Part shown: one piece after another, positions 49,201 through 57,708 of the stretch
How positions within the stretch are numbered: the stretch's first letter is position 1
Layout of the letters: each line of letters begins with the position of its first letter
Origin: Sphingomonas hankookensis
GTDB lineage: Bacteria; Pseudomonadota; Alphaproteobacteria; Sphingomonadales; Sphingomonadaceae
DNA length: 64,000 nucleotides
Assembly (NCBI RefSeq): GCF_028551275.1
Contig: NZ_CP117025.1
Coordinates: 2,472,001 to 2,536,000, forward strand
Reading direction: 5' to 3'
The notes under the pieces: model-generated
The model's database searches: none
What the model was told of the DNA's origin: nothing
The model's input: the letters and a program-made list of their open reading frames with translations, nothing else
Program-made: the position numbers and the translations under genes

Positions 49201-50490
49201 CCCAGAGATACGCCGCGCCTTCGCCGCAATCGGGATCAGAATGCGGTCGGCATCAACCGTCGCCCGTCCTTCGGCATAGAGCTGTTCAACGACGGTTTCG
49301 CCAAAACCCAAGGCAGCGGCCTGCACCTTGTAATCCACGGTCGGCGTGCCGAACCCACCGTCGAGGACGACAGCGGCGCGGACCGATCGCCCGTTTAAGT
49401 TCGGCGCGATCGCACCGGGGGTCAGCAGCATCGCTTCGGTCCGGAAATTGCCGAACCGGCTGTTGCCCAGGTCAAGCAAACCGGCGGCGTTCACCGCCAG
49501 CGCACTCGATCGCAGCTGGATGCGGGTATCGGCCTTGCGATCCTGCAACGCCGCATCGATCGCCACGTCGAGCCGCGGAGCGGTCAGCCGTTCGACCGGA
49601 CCCTGGAGGATCAATCCCGGCTGGGTCGAGCCCCGGACCGTAAAGCGACCCTCCCGTCCGGTCAGCGCCAGATCGGCCAGCGGCCGCCCGCCCAGCGTGC
49701 CGGCAAGTCGCCCGCGCCAGTTACGCCAGTCGCCTTGGCCATCGACCGTCGCGACGATCGGCGCCTTCAGTCCCGCCATTCCCGCGATCATGCCATTGGC
49801 TGGTCCGGTGATCCGGGCATCGACATCGAAGCGATTATCGTCGGGCACCGCGTCGAGCTTCAGCGCGACACGGTCGCCCCCCGCCACGCCCGGCGCGGCG
49901 ATGGTCGCGGCGTTGGCGGTCACCTGCGCGCGACGGTCGGCGATATGCACCTCGCCGTCCAGCCGCGCGATATGGCGCTGCCCGGTCACCGCCGGGCCGA
50001 CCTCGATCCGGTCGACGCGCAGGCGGTTCACGTCGATGTCATAGTCGGGCAGCAGCGGCGCATTGGGGTCGCCCGGCGGCGTGTCCTTCAACACCGGATT
50101 GCGCGCATAGCGGATCAGCGGGCTCGTCAGGCTACGAATATCGACATGCCCGTTCGCGAAGGCGAAGGGCCGCCAGTCGACCGCGACTTCCGGCGAATAG
50201 GCGAACACGCCCTGCGTATCGCTCAGCCGCAGCTCGCGGACGGTCATCGCGCCATAGAGCGAACCATCGATCCGGCCGATATTGACCTTCAGCCCCGACG
50301 CGGTGGTGTAGCCGTCGAGCTTGCTGACGATGAACCCCCGCCCCGGCCCGGTGTTCAGCGCGAACACCAGCGCGATCAGCAGGATGATCAGCGTGGCCAG
50401 CGCGATGCCGACCCATTTCAGGACCTTCTGCCACAACGGACGATCGCGCAGGATCACGGTTTCGGTGGCGGGCATGTCGGCGTCGGTCAT
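46264..50490 (-). CDS. tamB: Translocation and assembly module protein TamB
   Basis: The 1408-residue protein has a short cytoplasmic N-terminus, one membrane anchor at about residues 28-48 (VGIALATLIILLIALVFALN), then a very long beta-rich periplasmic region. It ends in the DUF490 (TamB C-terminal) domain, visible as GTISGTAQAPQI-like strands (INVSGTAQAPQIAFNSTPSL), GRGTSLAAGKYLTDDIYIEI and the last residues ASLRYSRDY. TamB-like proteins bridge the envelope and act in phospholipid transport or outer-membrane protein assembly. It follows tamA with a TGATG overlap, the usual pairing. Confidence 0.95.
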   Translation of the reverse strand: MTDADMPATETVILRDRPLWQKVLKWVGIALATLIILLIALVFALNTGPGRGFIVSKLDGYTTASGLKVNIGRIDGSLYGAMTVRELRLSDTQGVFAYSPEVAVDWRPFAFANGHVDIRSLTSPLIRYARNPVLKDTPPGDPNAPLLPDYDIDVNRLRVDRIEVGPAVTGQRHIARLDGEVHIADRRAQVTANAATIAAPGVAGGDRVALKLDAVPDDNRFDVDARITGPANGMIAGMAGLKAPIVATVDGQGDWRNWRGRLAGTLGGRPLADLALTGREGRFTVRGSTQPGLILQGPVERLTAPRLDVAIDAALQDRKADTRIQLRSSALAVNAAGLLDLGNSRFGNFRTEAMLLTPGAIAPNLNGRSVRAAVVLDGGFGTPTVDYKVQAAALGFGETVVEQLYAEGRATVDADRILIPIAAKARRISGLNAAVGGLVTNVAINGYLAISGDQVLSDNLRIRSDRIDATAIVAANLTTGRYTGAIKGRINDYEVASIGILNLTTDASLYAAPQGGFGIKGRVVAQTTRLFNEGIRNFLGGNVTTTRADVGVGPDGIVSFSNVRMNAPQFRITNGSGRYDPAGPLLVNADAYSTQYGPLSARVTGTVAAPQVLLRAARPGVGVGLANLEARVRGQGDRYAIQATGNTDYGPFRADVLLSTAPRLVADIHSATFAGMNIDGRVEATDAGPFAGRINFAGSGVAGIARLSAQGRFQRADVNAQASNAVIPGNMGLRIGRAIVTGSAVLYDQPEIVADAQVANLSMGDFLLQRSRAKINYRGGNGTAQMFAEGSSGVPFRVAANARLRPNDYLVALQGVANSIPFKTVNPARIVSAPGGYRLYPTRIDFAQGSIRAAGVYGNGMSIQTRLDRLDLSIVNAFVPGTGIGGTATGSLDFAQAADQSFPRADARLTIRNFQRTSLASVSEPVDIVFAGDLRPEGGSGRALIRRGTTTVGRMVANLRPLPPGSGSWVTRMLAAPLSGGIRYNGPAGVLFSFAGLADQQLSGPIGLAADFGGRVQSPQLTGIVRANNLTYENETLGTRLTNLGINGRFTNDRFELTQLRARAGEGTVAAQGTVGLAADSGFPIDIRAQLRDAQLARSDALGASATGDIRIQNGRDGGLISGDLVIPEARYQIIRQGAAEVPELTGVRRKSDANRSNATPQRQAAASAGLFRLALRVRADNRLFVSGMGLESEWQANLRIAGTSAAPTINGQLQLVRGTYSFAGKRFEVERGVIRFEGEDYTNPVIDIVASTTAEGITASINVSGTAQAPQIAFNSTPSLAQDEVLSRLLFGSSVTNLSATEAIQLAAALNSLRGSGGGGLNPLGKLRSATGFDRLRVLGGDEASGRGTSLAAGKYLTDDIYIEIITDARGFTATQIQIALSRTLSLLSQTGSFGGSNASLRYSRDY

Positions 50491-52649
50491 CAGAAAGCCT
50501 GCCCGATCGAGATGTAGAGCGCGATCTTGGATTCTCCCGGCCGCCTTGCGATCGGCGTGGCGACATCGACCCGCATCGGACCGAAATTGGTATAGAAGCG
50601 CCCGCCGATACCCGCGCCGAAGCGCAGGTCGGACCCCTTGGGCAGGCTGGATTCATACACCTGACCGGCGTCGATGAACGGCACGATCCCGAAATTGCCG
50701 AAGCGATAGCGGGCTTCGAGCGCGAACTCGTTCAGGCTGCGTCCGCCGATCGGACGGTTGAGGTTGTTGCCGTCCTCGTCCACCTCCGGCGTCCGCGGCC
50801 CGAGTTCCTGGAACCCGAAGCCGCGCACCGAGCCGCCGCCGCCGGCATAATAACGGCGCGACGGCGCCAGATCGTCGCGGGCGATCCCCTGGATCGATCC
50901 CGCGCGCGCGCGGCCGGCGATGACGATGCTCTCCCCGATCGGGTAATAGGCGGTGCCCTCGACCATGAACCGGCCATAGGGCCGAACCGCACCCTGCACC
51001 GACGCCTCGGGGCTGACGTTCAATTTGAGGCGGAACCCCTTGGTCGGGTTCAACAGATTGTCCGACGTATCGAACCCGGCGAACAGCGGCAGCGCGGCGA
51101 TGCCATAGGTCTTGCGACGGCGCGCCGCCACGTCGAAATCGTAAGTGTCTTCGTTGGTGCCGATCAGTTCGGCACCATAGGCATAGGTGAAACGCTTCTG
51201 CCAGATCGGCGTCGAATCGTACGACCAGCGGATGCCGAGCGTACCCGTAAACGCTTCGAACGCATCGTAATTGGTGCGGCTGGCATTGGCGAGGATCTGG
51301 AACGTCCGGTCGCGGCGACCGGCATTGGACCGGCGGAAGGTGACACCCGCCCCCTGTTCCTGCGTGCCCGCGACCCCGCGCACGATCAGCGCGCCTTCCG
51401 GCGGGAACAGGTTGCGATGCGTCCAGGATCCTTCCAGCCGGACGCCCTGCCCGGTGCCATAACCCGCTTCCCCGGCCAGCGTCCGCGCAGGCCCGGCATC
51501 CTGCTTGACCAGCAGATTCACATATTCCGTCCCGTCCGGCGCGATCTGCCCGGTGCGCTGCGGCTCGACCGACACGCCGGAGAACAGTCCCGTCGACACG
51601 AGCGCGGCGCGAAGGTCGTCGACCTTGCGGTTGTCGTACAACTCACCCTGCTTGAACCGGGCAAGCACGCCGACATGCTCGGCATCGAACGCCAGCTTGC
51701 CGGTCGTCGAATAGGTCCCGAACGACGATCGCGGACCGGTGGTGACCGGCAGGGTATAGGCGCCGGTTACGGTCGTATCGTCGAGCAGGATGTCGCGTTG
51801 CCCGACCTCGACGAACGGATAGCCCTGCTGCGGCAGCTTCAGGCTGACATTCACCTCGGCTGCCTGGATGCGTTCGGCATCGATCGGATCGCCGACCTTC
51901 AGCGGCAATTCGCGCTGGACCAGATCCGGCGGGACGGTCGGCTGGGTATCGATGCGGATCGACCCCAGCGTGAATTGCTTGCCCGGAATGGCGGTCACGA
52001 CCGCACGCAGCCGCTGCCCCGGCGGCTGTTCGATCGCGGAGGTAGCGGTGCCGTCATAATAGCCCTTGGCCCGCATGATGCGGACCGCGAGTTGCTCGTC
52101 CTCCTTGGCACGGGCCTGCACCATCGCGGCGTTGGCCGCCTTGCCGTCGCCTTCGCGCAACGCGGAGAGTTCACGAAATTGCGTCGTGCCGTCGATCTCG
52201 TCCAGCCCGTTGACGACGGTATCGTACCGGATTTCCACCGCCTTCTTGTCGTCGACGCCGGCAACCTCGACCGGGGTGACGTCGAACGACGATAGCGGCG
52301 TCAGCGGCTGGGCCAGTTCCGGCGCCTCGGGCAACACTGCGTCGGGCAGGGTTTCGGCGGGCACCTGCGCCTCCGTCGTCGGAGCGGTCGGGGTTGGCAG
52401 GGGCGGCGTATGCGTGGTCGGTGCGGGCTTCGCATCGAATGCCGACATCGGCTCCAGCGGCGCGTTGATGTCGCCCGACAGGGTCGGCAGTGCGGAGTCG
52501 AACTCGCTGTTGGGAACGATCGGTTCGACCGGCGGTTGCTGCGTACGGACTGTCGTAGGCGACGACGCCTGCTGCTGCGCAGAAGCGACCGGGATCATCA
52601 TCGTGCTGGCAAGCAGCACAACAACTGTCCTTGCGCGAAAATCCCCCAA
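50490..52649 (-). CDS. tamA: Outer-membrane assembly protein TamA (BamA/Omp85 family)
   Basis: The roughly 719-residue protein has a signal peptide ((M)GDFRARTVVVLLASTMMIPV, ending ASA-Q) and a 120-residue Pro/Thr/Ala-rich region. POTRA domains follow (IRYDTVVNGLDEIDGTTQFR and onward), then a barrel with the Omp85 motif VRGFGFQELGP and the C-terminal Phe of IGQAF. TTG at 52649 is preferred because GGGGACAGGG lies just before it and it gives a clean signal peptide; GTG 52703 and ATG 52751 are alternatives. It is paired with tamB. Confidence 0.9.
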   Translation of the reverse strand: MGDFRARTVVVLLASTMMIPVASAQQQASSPTTVRTQQPPVEPIVPNSEFDSALPTLSGDINAPLEPMSAFDAKPAPTTHTPPLPTPTAPTTEAQVPAETLPDAVLPEAPELAQPLTPLSSFDVTPVEVAGVDDKKAVEIRYDTVVNGLDEIDGTTQFRELSALREGDGKAANAAMVQARAKEDEQLAVRIMRAKGYYDGTATSAIEQPPGQRLRAVVTAIPGKQFTLGSIRIDTQPTVPPDLVQRELPLKVGDPIDAERIQAAEVNVSLKLPQQGYPFVEVGQRDILLDDTTVTGAYTLPVTTGPRSSFGTYSTTGKLAFDAEHVGVLARFKQGELYDNRKVDDLRAALVSTGLFSGVSVEPQRTGQIAPDGTEYVNLLVKQDAGPARTLAGEAGYGTGQGVRLEGSWTHRNLFPPEGALIVRGVAGTQEQGAGVTFRRSNAGRRDRTFQILANASRTNYDAFEAFTGTLGIRWSYDSTPIWQKRFTYAYGAELIGTNEDTYDFDVAARRRKTYGIAALPLFAGFDTSDNLLNPTKGFRLKLNVSPEASVQGAVRPYGRFMVEGTAYYPIGESIVIAGRARAGSIQGIARDDLAPSRRYYAGGGGSVRGFGFQELGPRTPEVDEDGNNLNRPIGGRSLNEFALEARYRFGNFGIVPFIDAGQVYESSLPKGSDLRFGAGIGGRFYTNFGPMRVDVATPIARRPGESKIALYISIGQAF

Positions 52650-52797
52650 ACCCTGTCCCCGTCCCCTTGGCAGGCGTCGTGACGTACGACCCCCGTTCAC
52701 CCCGAAAACGCCAAGCAGCGGATTTGGTTCAATTTGTACGCCACGCTGCATCCGATCGACCGGCGCTGCGTTGGTCCGGGCAGCAAGGGGAGCCACA

Positions 52798-53802
52798 TTG
52801 ACCGACACCGTACCGCCGATCGATCCCGCCAACGTGCCGGGCAGCCAGTCCGAACATCCGTGGCAGCACCCCTGGCCGGCGTGGCGCGCGATCTTCGTCC
52901 GTGTCTATACCATGGTCGGCTATCACAATCTGACGCTGATGGCGGCGGGGGTCGCTTTCTATGCCTTCTTGTCGTTCGTTCCGCTGCTGGGCGCGATCGT
53001 GATGACCTATGGCCTGATCGCCGATCCCTCGACGGTCGCCCGGCACATGGAGACGATCTTCGACCTCGTACCCGCCGATGCCGCGCGGCTGATTTCGGAC
53101 CAGTTGATAGCGGTCGTCACTACCGCATCGTCGCAGGCCGGGCTGGGCCTGTTCGTCGCGCTGCTGCTGTCGATCTACGGCGCGATGCGTGCCGCCAGCG
53201 CCATCATCCAGGCGCTGAACGTCATCTATGAGGAAGAGGACGAGCGGAGCATCGTCGTCACCACGGCATTGGCGGCGATGCTGACCGTCGCGGCGATCAT
53301 CGCCGCCATCGTCGGCATCCTGTCGGCCGGCGTATTGACCTGGATCCGGAGCCAGACCCAGTTCCTCGGCACCGCCGGCGCGATCGCGATTCAGGGGGCG
53401 ACGTGGCTGGTCGCGGCGAGCATCGCCAGTGCCGCCATCGCCTTCGCCTATCGCTATGGTCCGGATCGGGCGCGCGCCAAATGGCGGTGGCTGTCGGTCG
53501 GTTCGGTTGCAGCGACGCTGTTGTGGTTGCTGGCGACCGTGCTGTTCGGCGTCTACGCGGCCAATTTCGCCAATTACAACGCGACCTACGGCGCGCTGGG
53601 CGCCGTCGTCGTGCTGCTGATGTGGCTGTTCGTGTCGAGCCTGGCGATCCTGATCGGCGCGGAGATCAATGCAGAGGCGGAGCGACAGACGGCGGTGGAT
53701 TCGACCGTCGGCCATCCCCGGCCGATGGGCCATCGCGGTGCCCGCCTGGCCGATACGCTGCCCAGCAAGCGACAGATGAAGCCTCGCCGCGACCGCTACT
53801 GA
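52798..53802 (+). CDS. YihY/BrkB-family inner-membrane protein
   Basis: The 334-residue protein has about six membrane segments, with the family pattern NLTLMAAGVAFYAFLSFVPLL near the N-terminus and LLWLLATVLFGVYAANFANY, NATYGALGAVVVLLMWLFVS near the C-terminus. The TTG start at 52798 is chosen for AAGGGGAG located 8 bases upstream. YihY was once annotated as ribonuclease BN, which is wrong; its function is uncertain. The 3' end overlaps the convergent marR gene by 7 bp, and the start is divergent from tamA. Confidence 0.9.
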   Translation: MTDTVPPIDPANVPGSQSEHPWQHPWPAWRAIFVRVYTMVGYHNLTLMAAGVAFYAFLSFVPLLGAIVMTYGLIADPSTVARHMETIFDLVPADAARLISDQLIAVVTTASSQAGLGLFVALLLSIYGAMRAASAIIQALNVIYEEEDERSIVVTTALAAMLTVAAIIAAIVGILSAGVLTWIRSQTQFLGTAGAIAIQGATWLVAASIASAAIAFAYRYGPDRARAKWRWLSVGSVAATLLWLLATVLFGVYAANFANYNATYGALGAVVVLLMWLFVSSLAILIGAEINAEAERQTAVDSTVGHPRPMGHRGARLADTLPSKRQMKPRRDRY

Positions 53803-54257
53803 TCGCCGGTGCGTTGCTCCATGGCGTCGGCCGCCGCCTGGACCCGTGCCAACATGTCGCGCAGGACGTCGATCTCCTGCGCGCTGAACGAAGCGAACAG
53901 TTCCTGTTCGATCAGCAGCGCCTTGGGCGCCACCTCTTCGTACAAGGCCCGCCCGGACGCGGTGAGCCGTAGCAGGTGCGACCGCTGATCCCCGGCATTG
54001 GCGCGTCGTTCGACCAGCCCGCGGTCGACCAGCGCGATCGCGCCGCGACTGACGGTCACCTTGTCCATCCGCGTCGCGACGCACAGCGCCTGCTGCGTGA
54101 TCCCGTCGCTCTCGGCGATCACCGTCACCAGCCGCCATTCGGGAATGCGCAGTCCGAACAACGACCGATAGGTCGATGCAATCGCATCCGAAACCCGGTT
54201 CGATGCGATCGACAGGCGATAGGGAAGGAAGTCATCCAGGAGCAGGCGTTTGTTCAC
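53796..54257 (-). CDS. MarR-family transcriptional regulator
   Basis: The roughly 153-residue protein begins (M)NKRLLLDDFLPYRLSIASNR and has a winged helix-turn-helix with LRIPEWRLVTVIAESDGITQ, QALCVATRMDKVTVSRGAIA and LVDRGLVERRANAGDQRSHL, typical of MarR. GTG at 54257 is preferred; GTG at 54287 is possible. It is divergent from the YqcI/YcgG gene with about 100 bp between them, so regulation of that pair is likely. No clear palindromic operator could be picked out in the gap. Confidence 0.9.
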   Translation of the reverse strand: MNKRLLLDDFLPYRLSIASNRVSDAIASTYRSLFGLRIPEWRLVTVIAESDGITQQALCVATRMDKVTVSRGAIALVDRGLVERRANAGDQRSHLLRLTASGRALYEEVAPKALLIEQELFASFSAQEIDVLRDMLARVQAAADAMEQRTGDQ

Positions 54258-54360
54258 AGCTGCGATTGTTGCCGCCGTCCCCGCCACGCGTCAACCGGGC
54301 GGAACCTGTATCGGCCGCGAAACGTAGTGTCGTTCCAATCACCGGGTCGGGATCTCCGCA

Positions 54361-55047
54361 ATGTTCAACTGGAAACACGAGGCACAGGACCGCCTCGAAG
54401 CCCTGCTGTTCGCCCATATCGACGACCGCGCATTTCCCTGCGTGGGCGCAAAATCCGCGATGGCGCGGGGTACGCTCGATGTACTCGCCTGCTCCAGCAT
54501 CGACAGCGCATGGGACGATGTCCGCATTCACGATGCCCTGATGCGACTGGCCGAAGATTATCGCCGCGACCGGGCGATGTACCGTAGCTTCGCGGTCGTG
54601 TTCGAAGGGCCGGGCGACCTGTCCGAACCGGAATTCGAACGTGCGCTGTGGCAACGGGTCCAGTCGCTGTCCGACAAGGATGTGTGGCGCGGACAGGACT
54701 ATGACGCGCGGGTCAGCGCCGACCCGGACAATCCGCATTTCTCACTGAGCTTCGGCGGCGAGGCCTTTTTCATCGTCGGCCTCCACCCGCGCGCCAGCCG
54801 TCCGGCGCGACGGTTCGAACGGCCGACGCTCGTCTTCAACCTGCACGACCAGTTCGAACGGCTGCGCGCCGAAGGCAAGTATGAGACGATGCGCGAGAAG
54901 ATCCTCGTGCGCGACGAAGCGCTGGCGGGCAGCCGCAACCCGATGCTCGCCCGCCACGGCGCCGCCAGCGAGGCGCGGCAATATAGCGGCCGGGTGGTCG
55001 ACGAACGCTGGGCCTGCCCGTTCCATTATTCGGGGGAGGCGAAGTGA
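54361..55047 (+). CDS. YqcI/YcgG family protein (GntA-like heme-dependent N-hydroxylase candidate)
   Basis: The 228-residue protein matches the YqcI/YcgG family: FPCVGAKSAMARGTLDVLAC, YRSFAVVFEGPGDLSEPEFE, FSLSFGGEAFFIVGLHPRAS, FNLHDQFERLRAEGKYETMR and a C-terminal CPFHYSG. One characterised member, GntA of guanitoxin synthesis, is a heme-dependent N-hydroxylase acting on a guanidine side chain, so hydroxylation of arginine or a related compound is plausible. It overlaps a DUF1989 gene by 4 bp and is divergent from a MarR regulator. No good ribosome-binding site precedes the ATG. Confidence 0.8.
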   Translation: MFNWKHEAQDRLEALLFAHIDDRAFPCVGAKSAMARGTLDVLACSSIDSAWDDVRIHDALMRLAEDYRRDRAMYRSFAVVFEGPGDLSEPEFERALWQRVQSLSDKDVWRGQDYDARVSADPDNPHFSLSFGGEAFFIVGLHPRASRPARRFERPTLVFNLHDQFERLRAEGKYETMREKILVRDEALAGSRNPMLARHGAASEARQYSGRVVDERWACPFHYSGEAK

Positions 55048-55631
55048 ACGTCACCATCCCCGAACGGTCGGGCACGGCGTTTCGCCTGAAAACGGGGGAT
55101 ACGCTGGTCGTGGTCGACCCGCGCGGGTGCCAGGTGGCCGACCTGCTGGCATTCAATGCCGACGACATGGACGAAGTCATCTCGTCCGGGCGGACGCTGG
55201 ATTATGCCGAGACGATCCGCCTGACGGCCGGCCATAAACTCTATTCGAACCGCAGCCGGGTAATGCTGGACATCACCGACGACACGGTCGGGGTGCATGA
55301 CTTCCTGCTGACGCCATGCTCCTACGACACATTCCACCATTTCTACCCGGACCTGCCGCCGCATCGCGGCTGTTTTGGCAATCTCGCCGCCGCGCTGGAA
55401 CCCTATGGCGTGACGCCGGACCGCATTCCGGTAGCGTTCAATTGTTTCATGAACGTGCCGGTGGACGGCACGACGGGCAGGCTCAGCGTCCTGCCCCCGA
55501 TCAGCAAGGCAGGGGACACGATCACCTTCCGCGCCGCGATGGACCTCGTCATCGGCCTCACCGCCTGTTCGGCTCCGGCGTCCAACGGTGGCAGCTTCAA
55601 ACCGATCGAATATCGGATCGAACCGGCCTAA
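55044..55631 (+). CDS. DUF1989 (urea carboxylase-associated) family protein
   Basis: The roughly 195-residue protein starts with GTG and contains FRLKTGDTLVVVDPRGCQVA, LTAGHKLYSNRSRVMLDITD, DFLLTPCSYDTFHHFYPDLP and FNCFMNVPVDGTTGRLSVLP. These are the conserved blocks of DUF1989, the domain of urea-carboxylase-associated proteins UCA1/UCA2. Conserved Cys and His residues could bind a metal. Coupling to a YqcI/YcgG gene suggests a joint pathway on a guanidino or amine compound. The stop overlaps the convergent prepilin peptidase stop by 4 bp. Confidence 0.85.
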   Translation: MNVTIPERSGTAFRLKTGDTLVVVDPRGCQVADLLAFNADDMDEVISSGRTLDYAETIRLTAGHKLYSNRSRVMLDITDDTVGVHDFLLTPCSYDTFHHFYPDLPPHRGCFGNLAAALEPYGVTPDRIPVAFNCFMNVPVDGTTGRLSVLPPISKAGDTITFRAAMDLVIGLTACSAPASNGGSFKPIEYRIEPA

Positions 55632-56374
55632 AGCGCCCAGCATAGAAAGGCCGCCCCGGCGAGCAGCGTGCCCAGCGGCAAGCGGTCGGTCGCCGTCACC
55701 CGGCGGCCGGCGAGCGCCATCGCGAGCACGATGGCCAGCCCGGCAAGCGCCGCCACCAACAGCACCTGCGGCAAGGCGCGCCAGCCGAGCCACAGGCCGA
55801 TTGCACCGAACAATTTCGGATCGCCGCCGCCCAACCCGACCCGGCCGCGCAACGATCGATAGAGAGCGGCGACCAGCCACAGCACGCCGAACCCCGCAAT
55901 GCCGCCGATCAGCCGTGCCGAAAGATCGGCACCGAAGCCTCCAACGCCCCCCGTCAAGGCGACGACGGCCAGCGATGCGGTCAGGACGTCAGGCAACCAG
56001 AACGCGGCGAGGTCGATCGCCCCCAGCGCCAGCAACAGCCAGCCGCATGCGGCCCCCGCCACCCCTTCCCAACCCGGCGCGGTCAGGCCGGCGACCACGC
56101 CGATCCCCGCGCCCAGCAGTTCGGTCACGACATGTCCCGGCGCGATTTGCGTTCCGCACGTCCGGCACCGGCCACGCAGCGCGACGAAGCTAAGCACCGG
56201 CACCAGTTCCCACGCAGCTAGCGTCCGCGCGCACCCGTCGCACGCCGATCGCCCGGTCGAAACCGACCGTCCGGCCGGCCAGCGGATCGCGATCGTCGCG
56301 ATGAAGCTGCCGAACACGGCACCCAGCATCCCCAGCAGGATCGGCCAGAAGGCAGGAGGCAGCGCGGACGACAT
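55628..56374 (-). CDS. Type IV prepilin peptidase
   Basis: The 248-residue polytopic protein begins FWPILLGMLGAVFGSFIATI. It has the four-Cys cytoplasmic zinc site (CDGC at 45-48, CRTC at 70-73) and the two catalytic aspartate regions: IDLAAFWLPD (121-129) and GLGGGDPKLFG with Asp185. It cleaves and probably methylates prepilins or type II secretion pseudopilins at the inner membrane. It is not next to pilus genes; Flp pilins lie 25 kb away, and whether it processes them is unknown. Confidence 0.9.
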   Translation of the reverse strand: MSSALPPAFWPILLGMLGAVFGSFIATIAIRWPAGRSVSTGRSACDGCARTLAAWELVPVLSFVALRGRCRTCGTQIAPGHVVTELLGAGIGVVAGLTAPGWEGVAGAACGWLLLALGAIDLAAFWLPDVLTASLAVVALTGGVGGFGADLSARLIGGIAGFGVLWLVAALYRSLRGRVGLGGGDPKLFGAIGLWLGWRALPQVLLVAALAGLAIVLAMALAGRRVTATDRLPLGTLLAGAAFLCWAL

Positions 56375-56460
56375 CGTTCAGCGCCTAGCGCGATTGCGGC
56401 GGCGCGGCCATCGCCCTAGATGATAACAAACGAAACAAGAAATATCCCGGAGAGCGTTTC

Positions 56461-57645
56461 ATGTCCGACCCCGTCGTCATCCTGTCCTATGCCCGCACGC
56501 CGATGGGCAGCTTCCAGGGGTCGTTGTCGGGTGCCACCGCCACGCAACTGGGCGCGACGGCGGTCGGTGCGGCGGTCGAGCGCGCCGGCCTGTCGGGCGA
56601 GGCGATCGAGCGTATCTATATGGGCTGCGTGCTGCCCGCCGGCCTCGGCCAGGCGCCGGCACGACAGGCGGCATTGGGCGCAGGTCTGCCGCAGCATGTC
56701 GAGGCGACGACTGTCAACAAGATGTGCGGATCGGGCATGCAGGCGGTGATGATGGCCGCCGATACCATCGCCGCCGGTTCCGCGGACATCATCGTCGCGG
56801 GCGGCATGGAGAGCATGACCAACGCGCCCTATCTGTCGCAGCGCCATCGCAGCGGCGCGCGGATCGGCCATGATAGGCTGATCGATCACATGTATATGGA
56901 TGGGCTGGAGGACGCCTATGAACCCGGCCGGCTGATGGGCAGCTTTGCCGAGGAAACCGCGGTATCCTATGGCTTTACCCGCGAGGCGCAGGACGCCTTC
57001 GCGATCGAATCGCTGACCCGTGCGCAGGCGGCGCAAGCCTCCGGTGCGTTCGATCGCGAAATCGTGCCCGTCGAGATCGCCGGTCGCAAGGGAACGACGA
57101 CCGTTCGGCTCGATGAACAGCCCGCGCGCGGCGACGTGGCCAAGATTCCGACGCTCAAACCCGCCTTTGCGAAGGATGGTACGATCACCGCCGCCAATGC
57201 CTCGTCGATTTCGGACGGCGCCGCGGCGCTGGTACTGGCGCGCGCCTCGGTGGCCGACCGGCTGGGGCTGACCCCGATCGCGCGGATCGTCGCCCATGCC
57301 GGCTTCGCCCACGCCCCCGCCCGCTTCGCCACCGCCCCGGTCTTCGCGATGCGCCGCGCGATGGAGCGCGCGGGATGGAGCGCGGAACAGATCGACCTGT
57401 TCGAGGTGAACGAAGCCTTTGCCTGCGTCACCATGGCGGCGATGCACGACCTGGACCTGCCGCACGACCGGGTGAACGTCCATGGCGGTGCCTGCGCACT
57501 CGGCCATCCGATCGGGGCCAGCGGTGCACGGGTGCTGGCGACCCTGTTGTCGGCGTTGGAGACGCGCGGGAAGAAACGCGGCCTCGCCTCGCTATGCATC
57601 GGCGGCGGCGAAGCGACGGCGCTGGCGCTCGAATTAGTCGACTGA
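56461..57645 (+). CDS. Acetyl-CoA acetyltransferase (thiolase)
   Basis: The 394-residue thiolase has the nucleophile Cys89 in TVNKMCGSGMQAVMMA, VNEAFACVTMAA, the His of GGACALGHPIGASGARVL and the second catalytic Cys in LASLCIGGGEATAL. It joins two acetyl-CoA units or cleaves acetoacetyl-CoA; the length and motifs do not separate biosynthetic from degradative roles. CCGGAGAG precedes the start. It stands alone before the molybdoenzyme operon. Confidence 0.93.
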   Translation: MSDPVVILSYARTPMGSFQGSLSGATATQLGATAVGAAVERAGLSGEAIERIYMGCVLPAGLGQAPARQAALGAGLPQHVEATTVNKMCGSGMQAVMMAADTIAAGSADIIVAGGMESMTNAPYLSQRHRSGARIGHDRLIDHMYMDGLEDAYEPGRLMGSFAEETAVSYGFTREAQDAFAIESLTRAQAAQASGAFDREIVPVEIAGRKGTTTVRLDEQPARGDVAKIPTLKPAFAKDGTITAANASSISDGAAALVLARASVADRLGLTPIARIVAHAGFAHAPARFATAPVFAMRRAMERAGWSAEQIDLFEVNEAFACVTMAAMHDLDLPHDRVNVHGGACALGHPIGASGARVLATLLSALETRGKKRGLASLCIGGGEATALALELVD

Positions 57646-57708
57646 CGAACGGAACATTATCCCCCCGCCCGGCGTAGGCTACGCCACAGGCGTAGAGAAG
57701 GAATTGCC

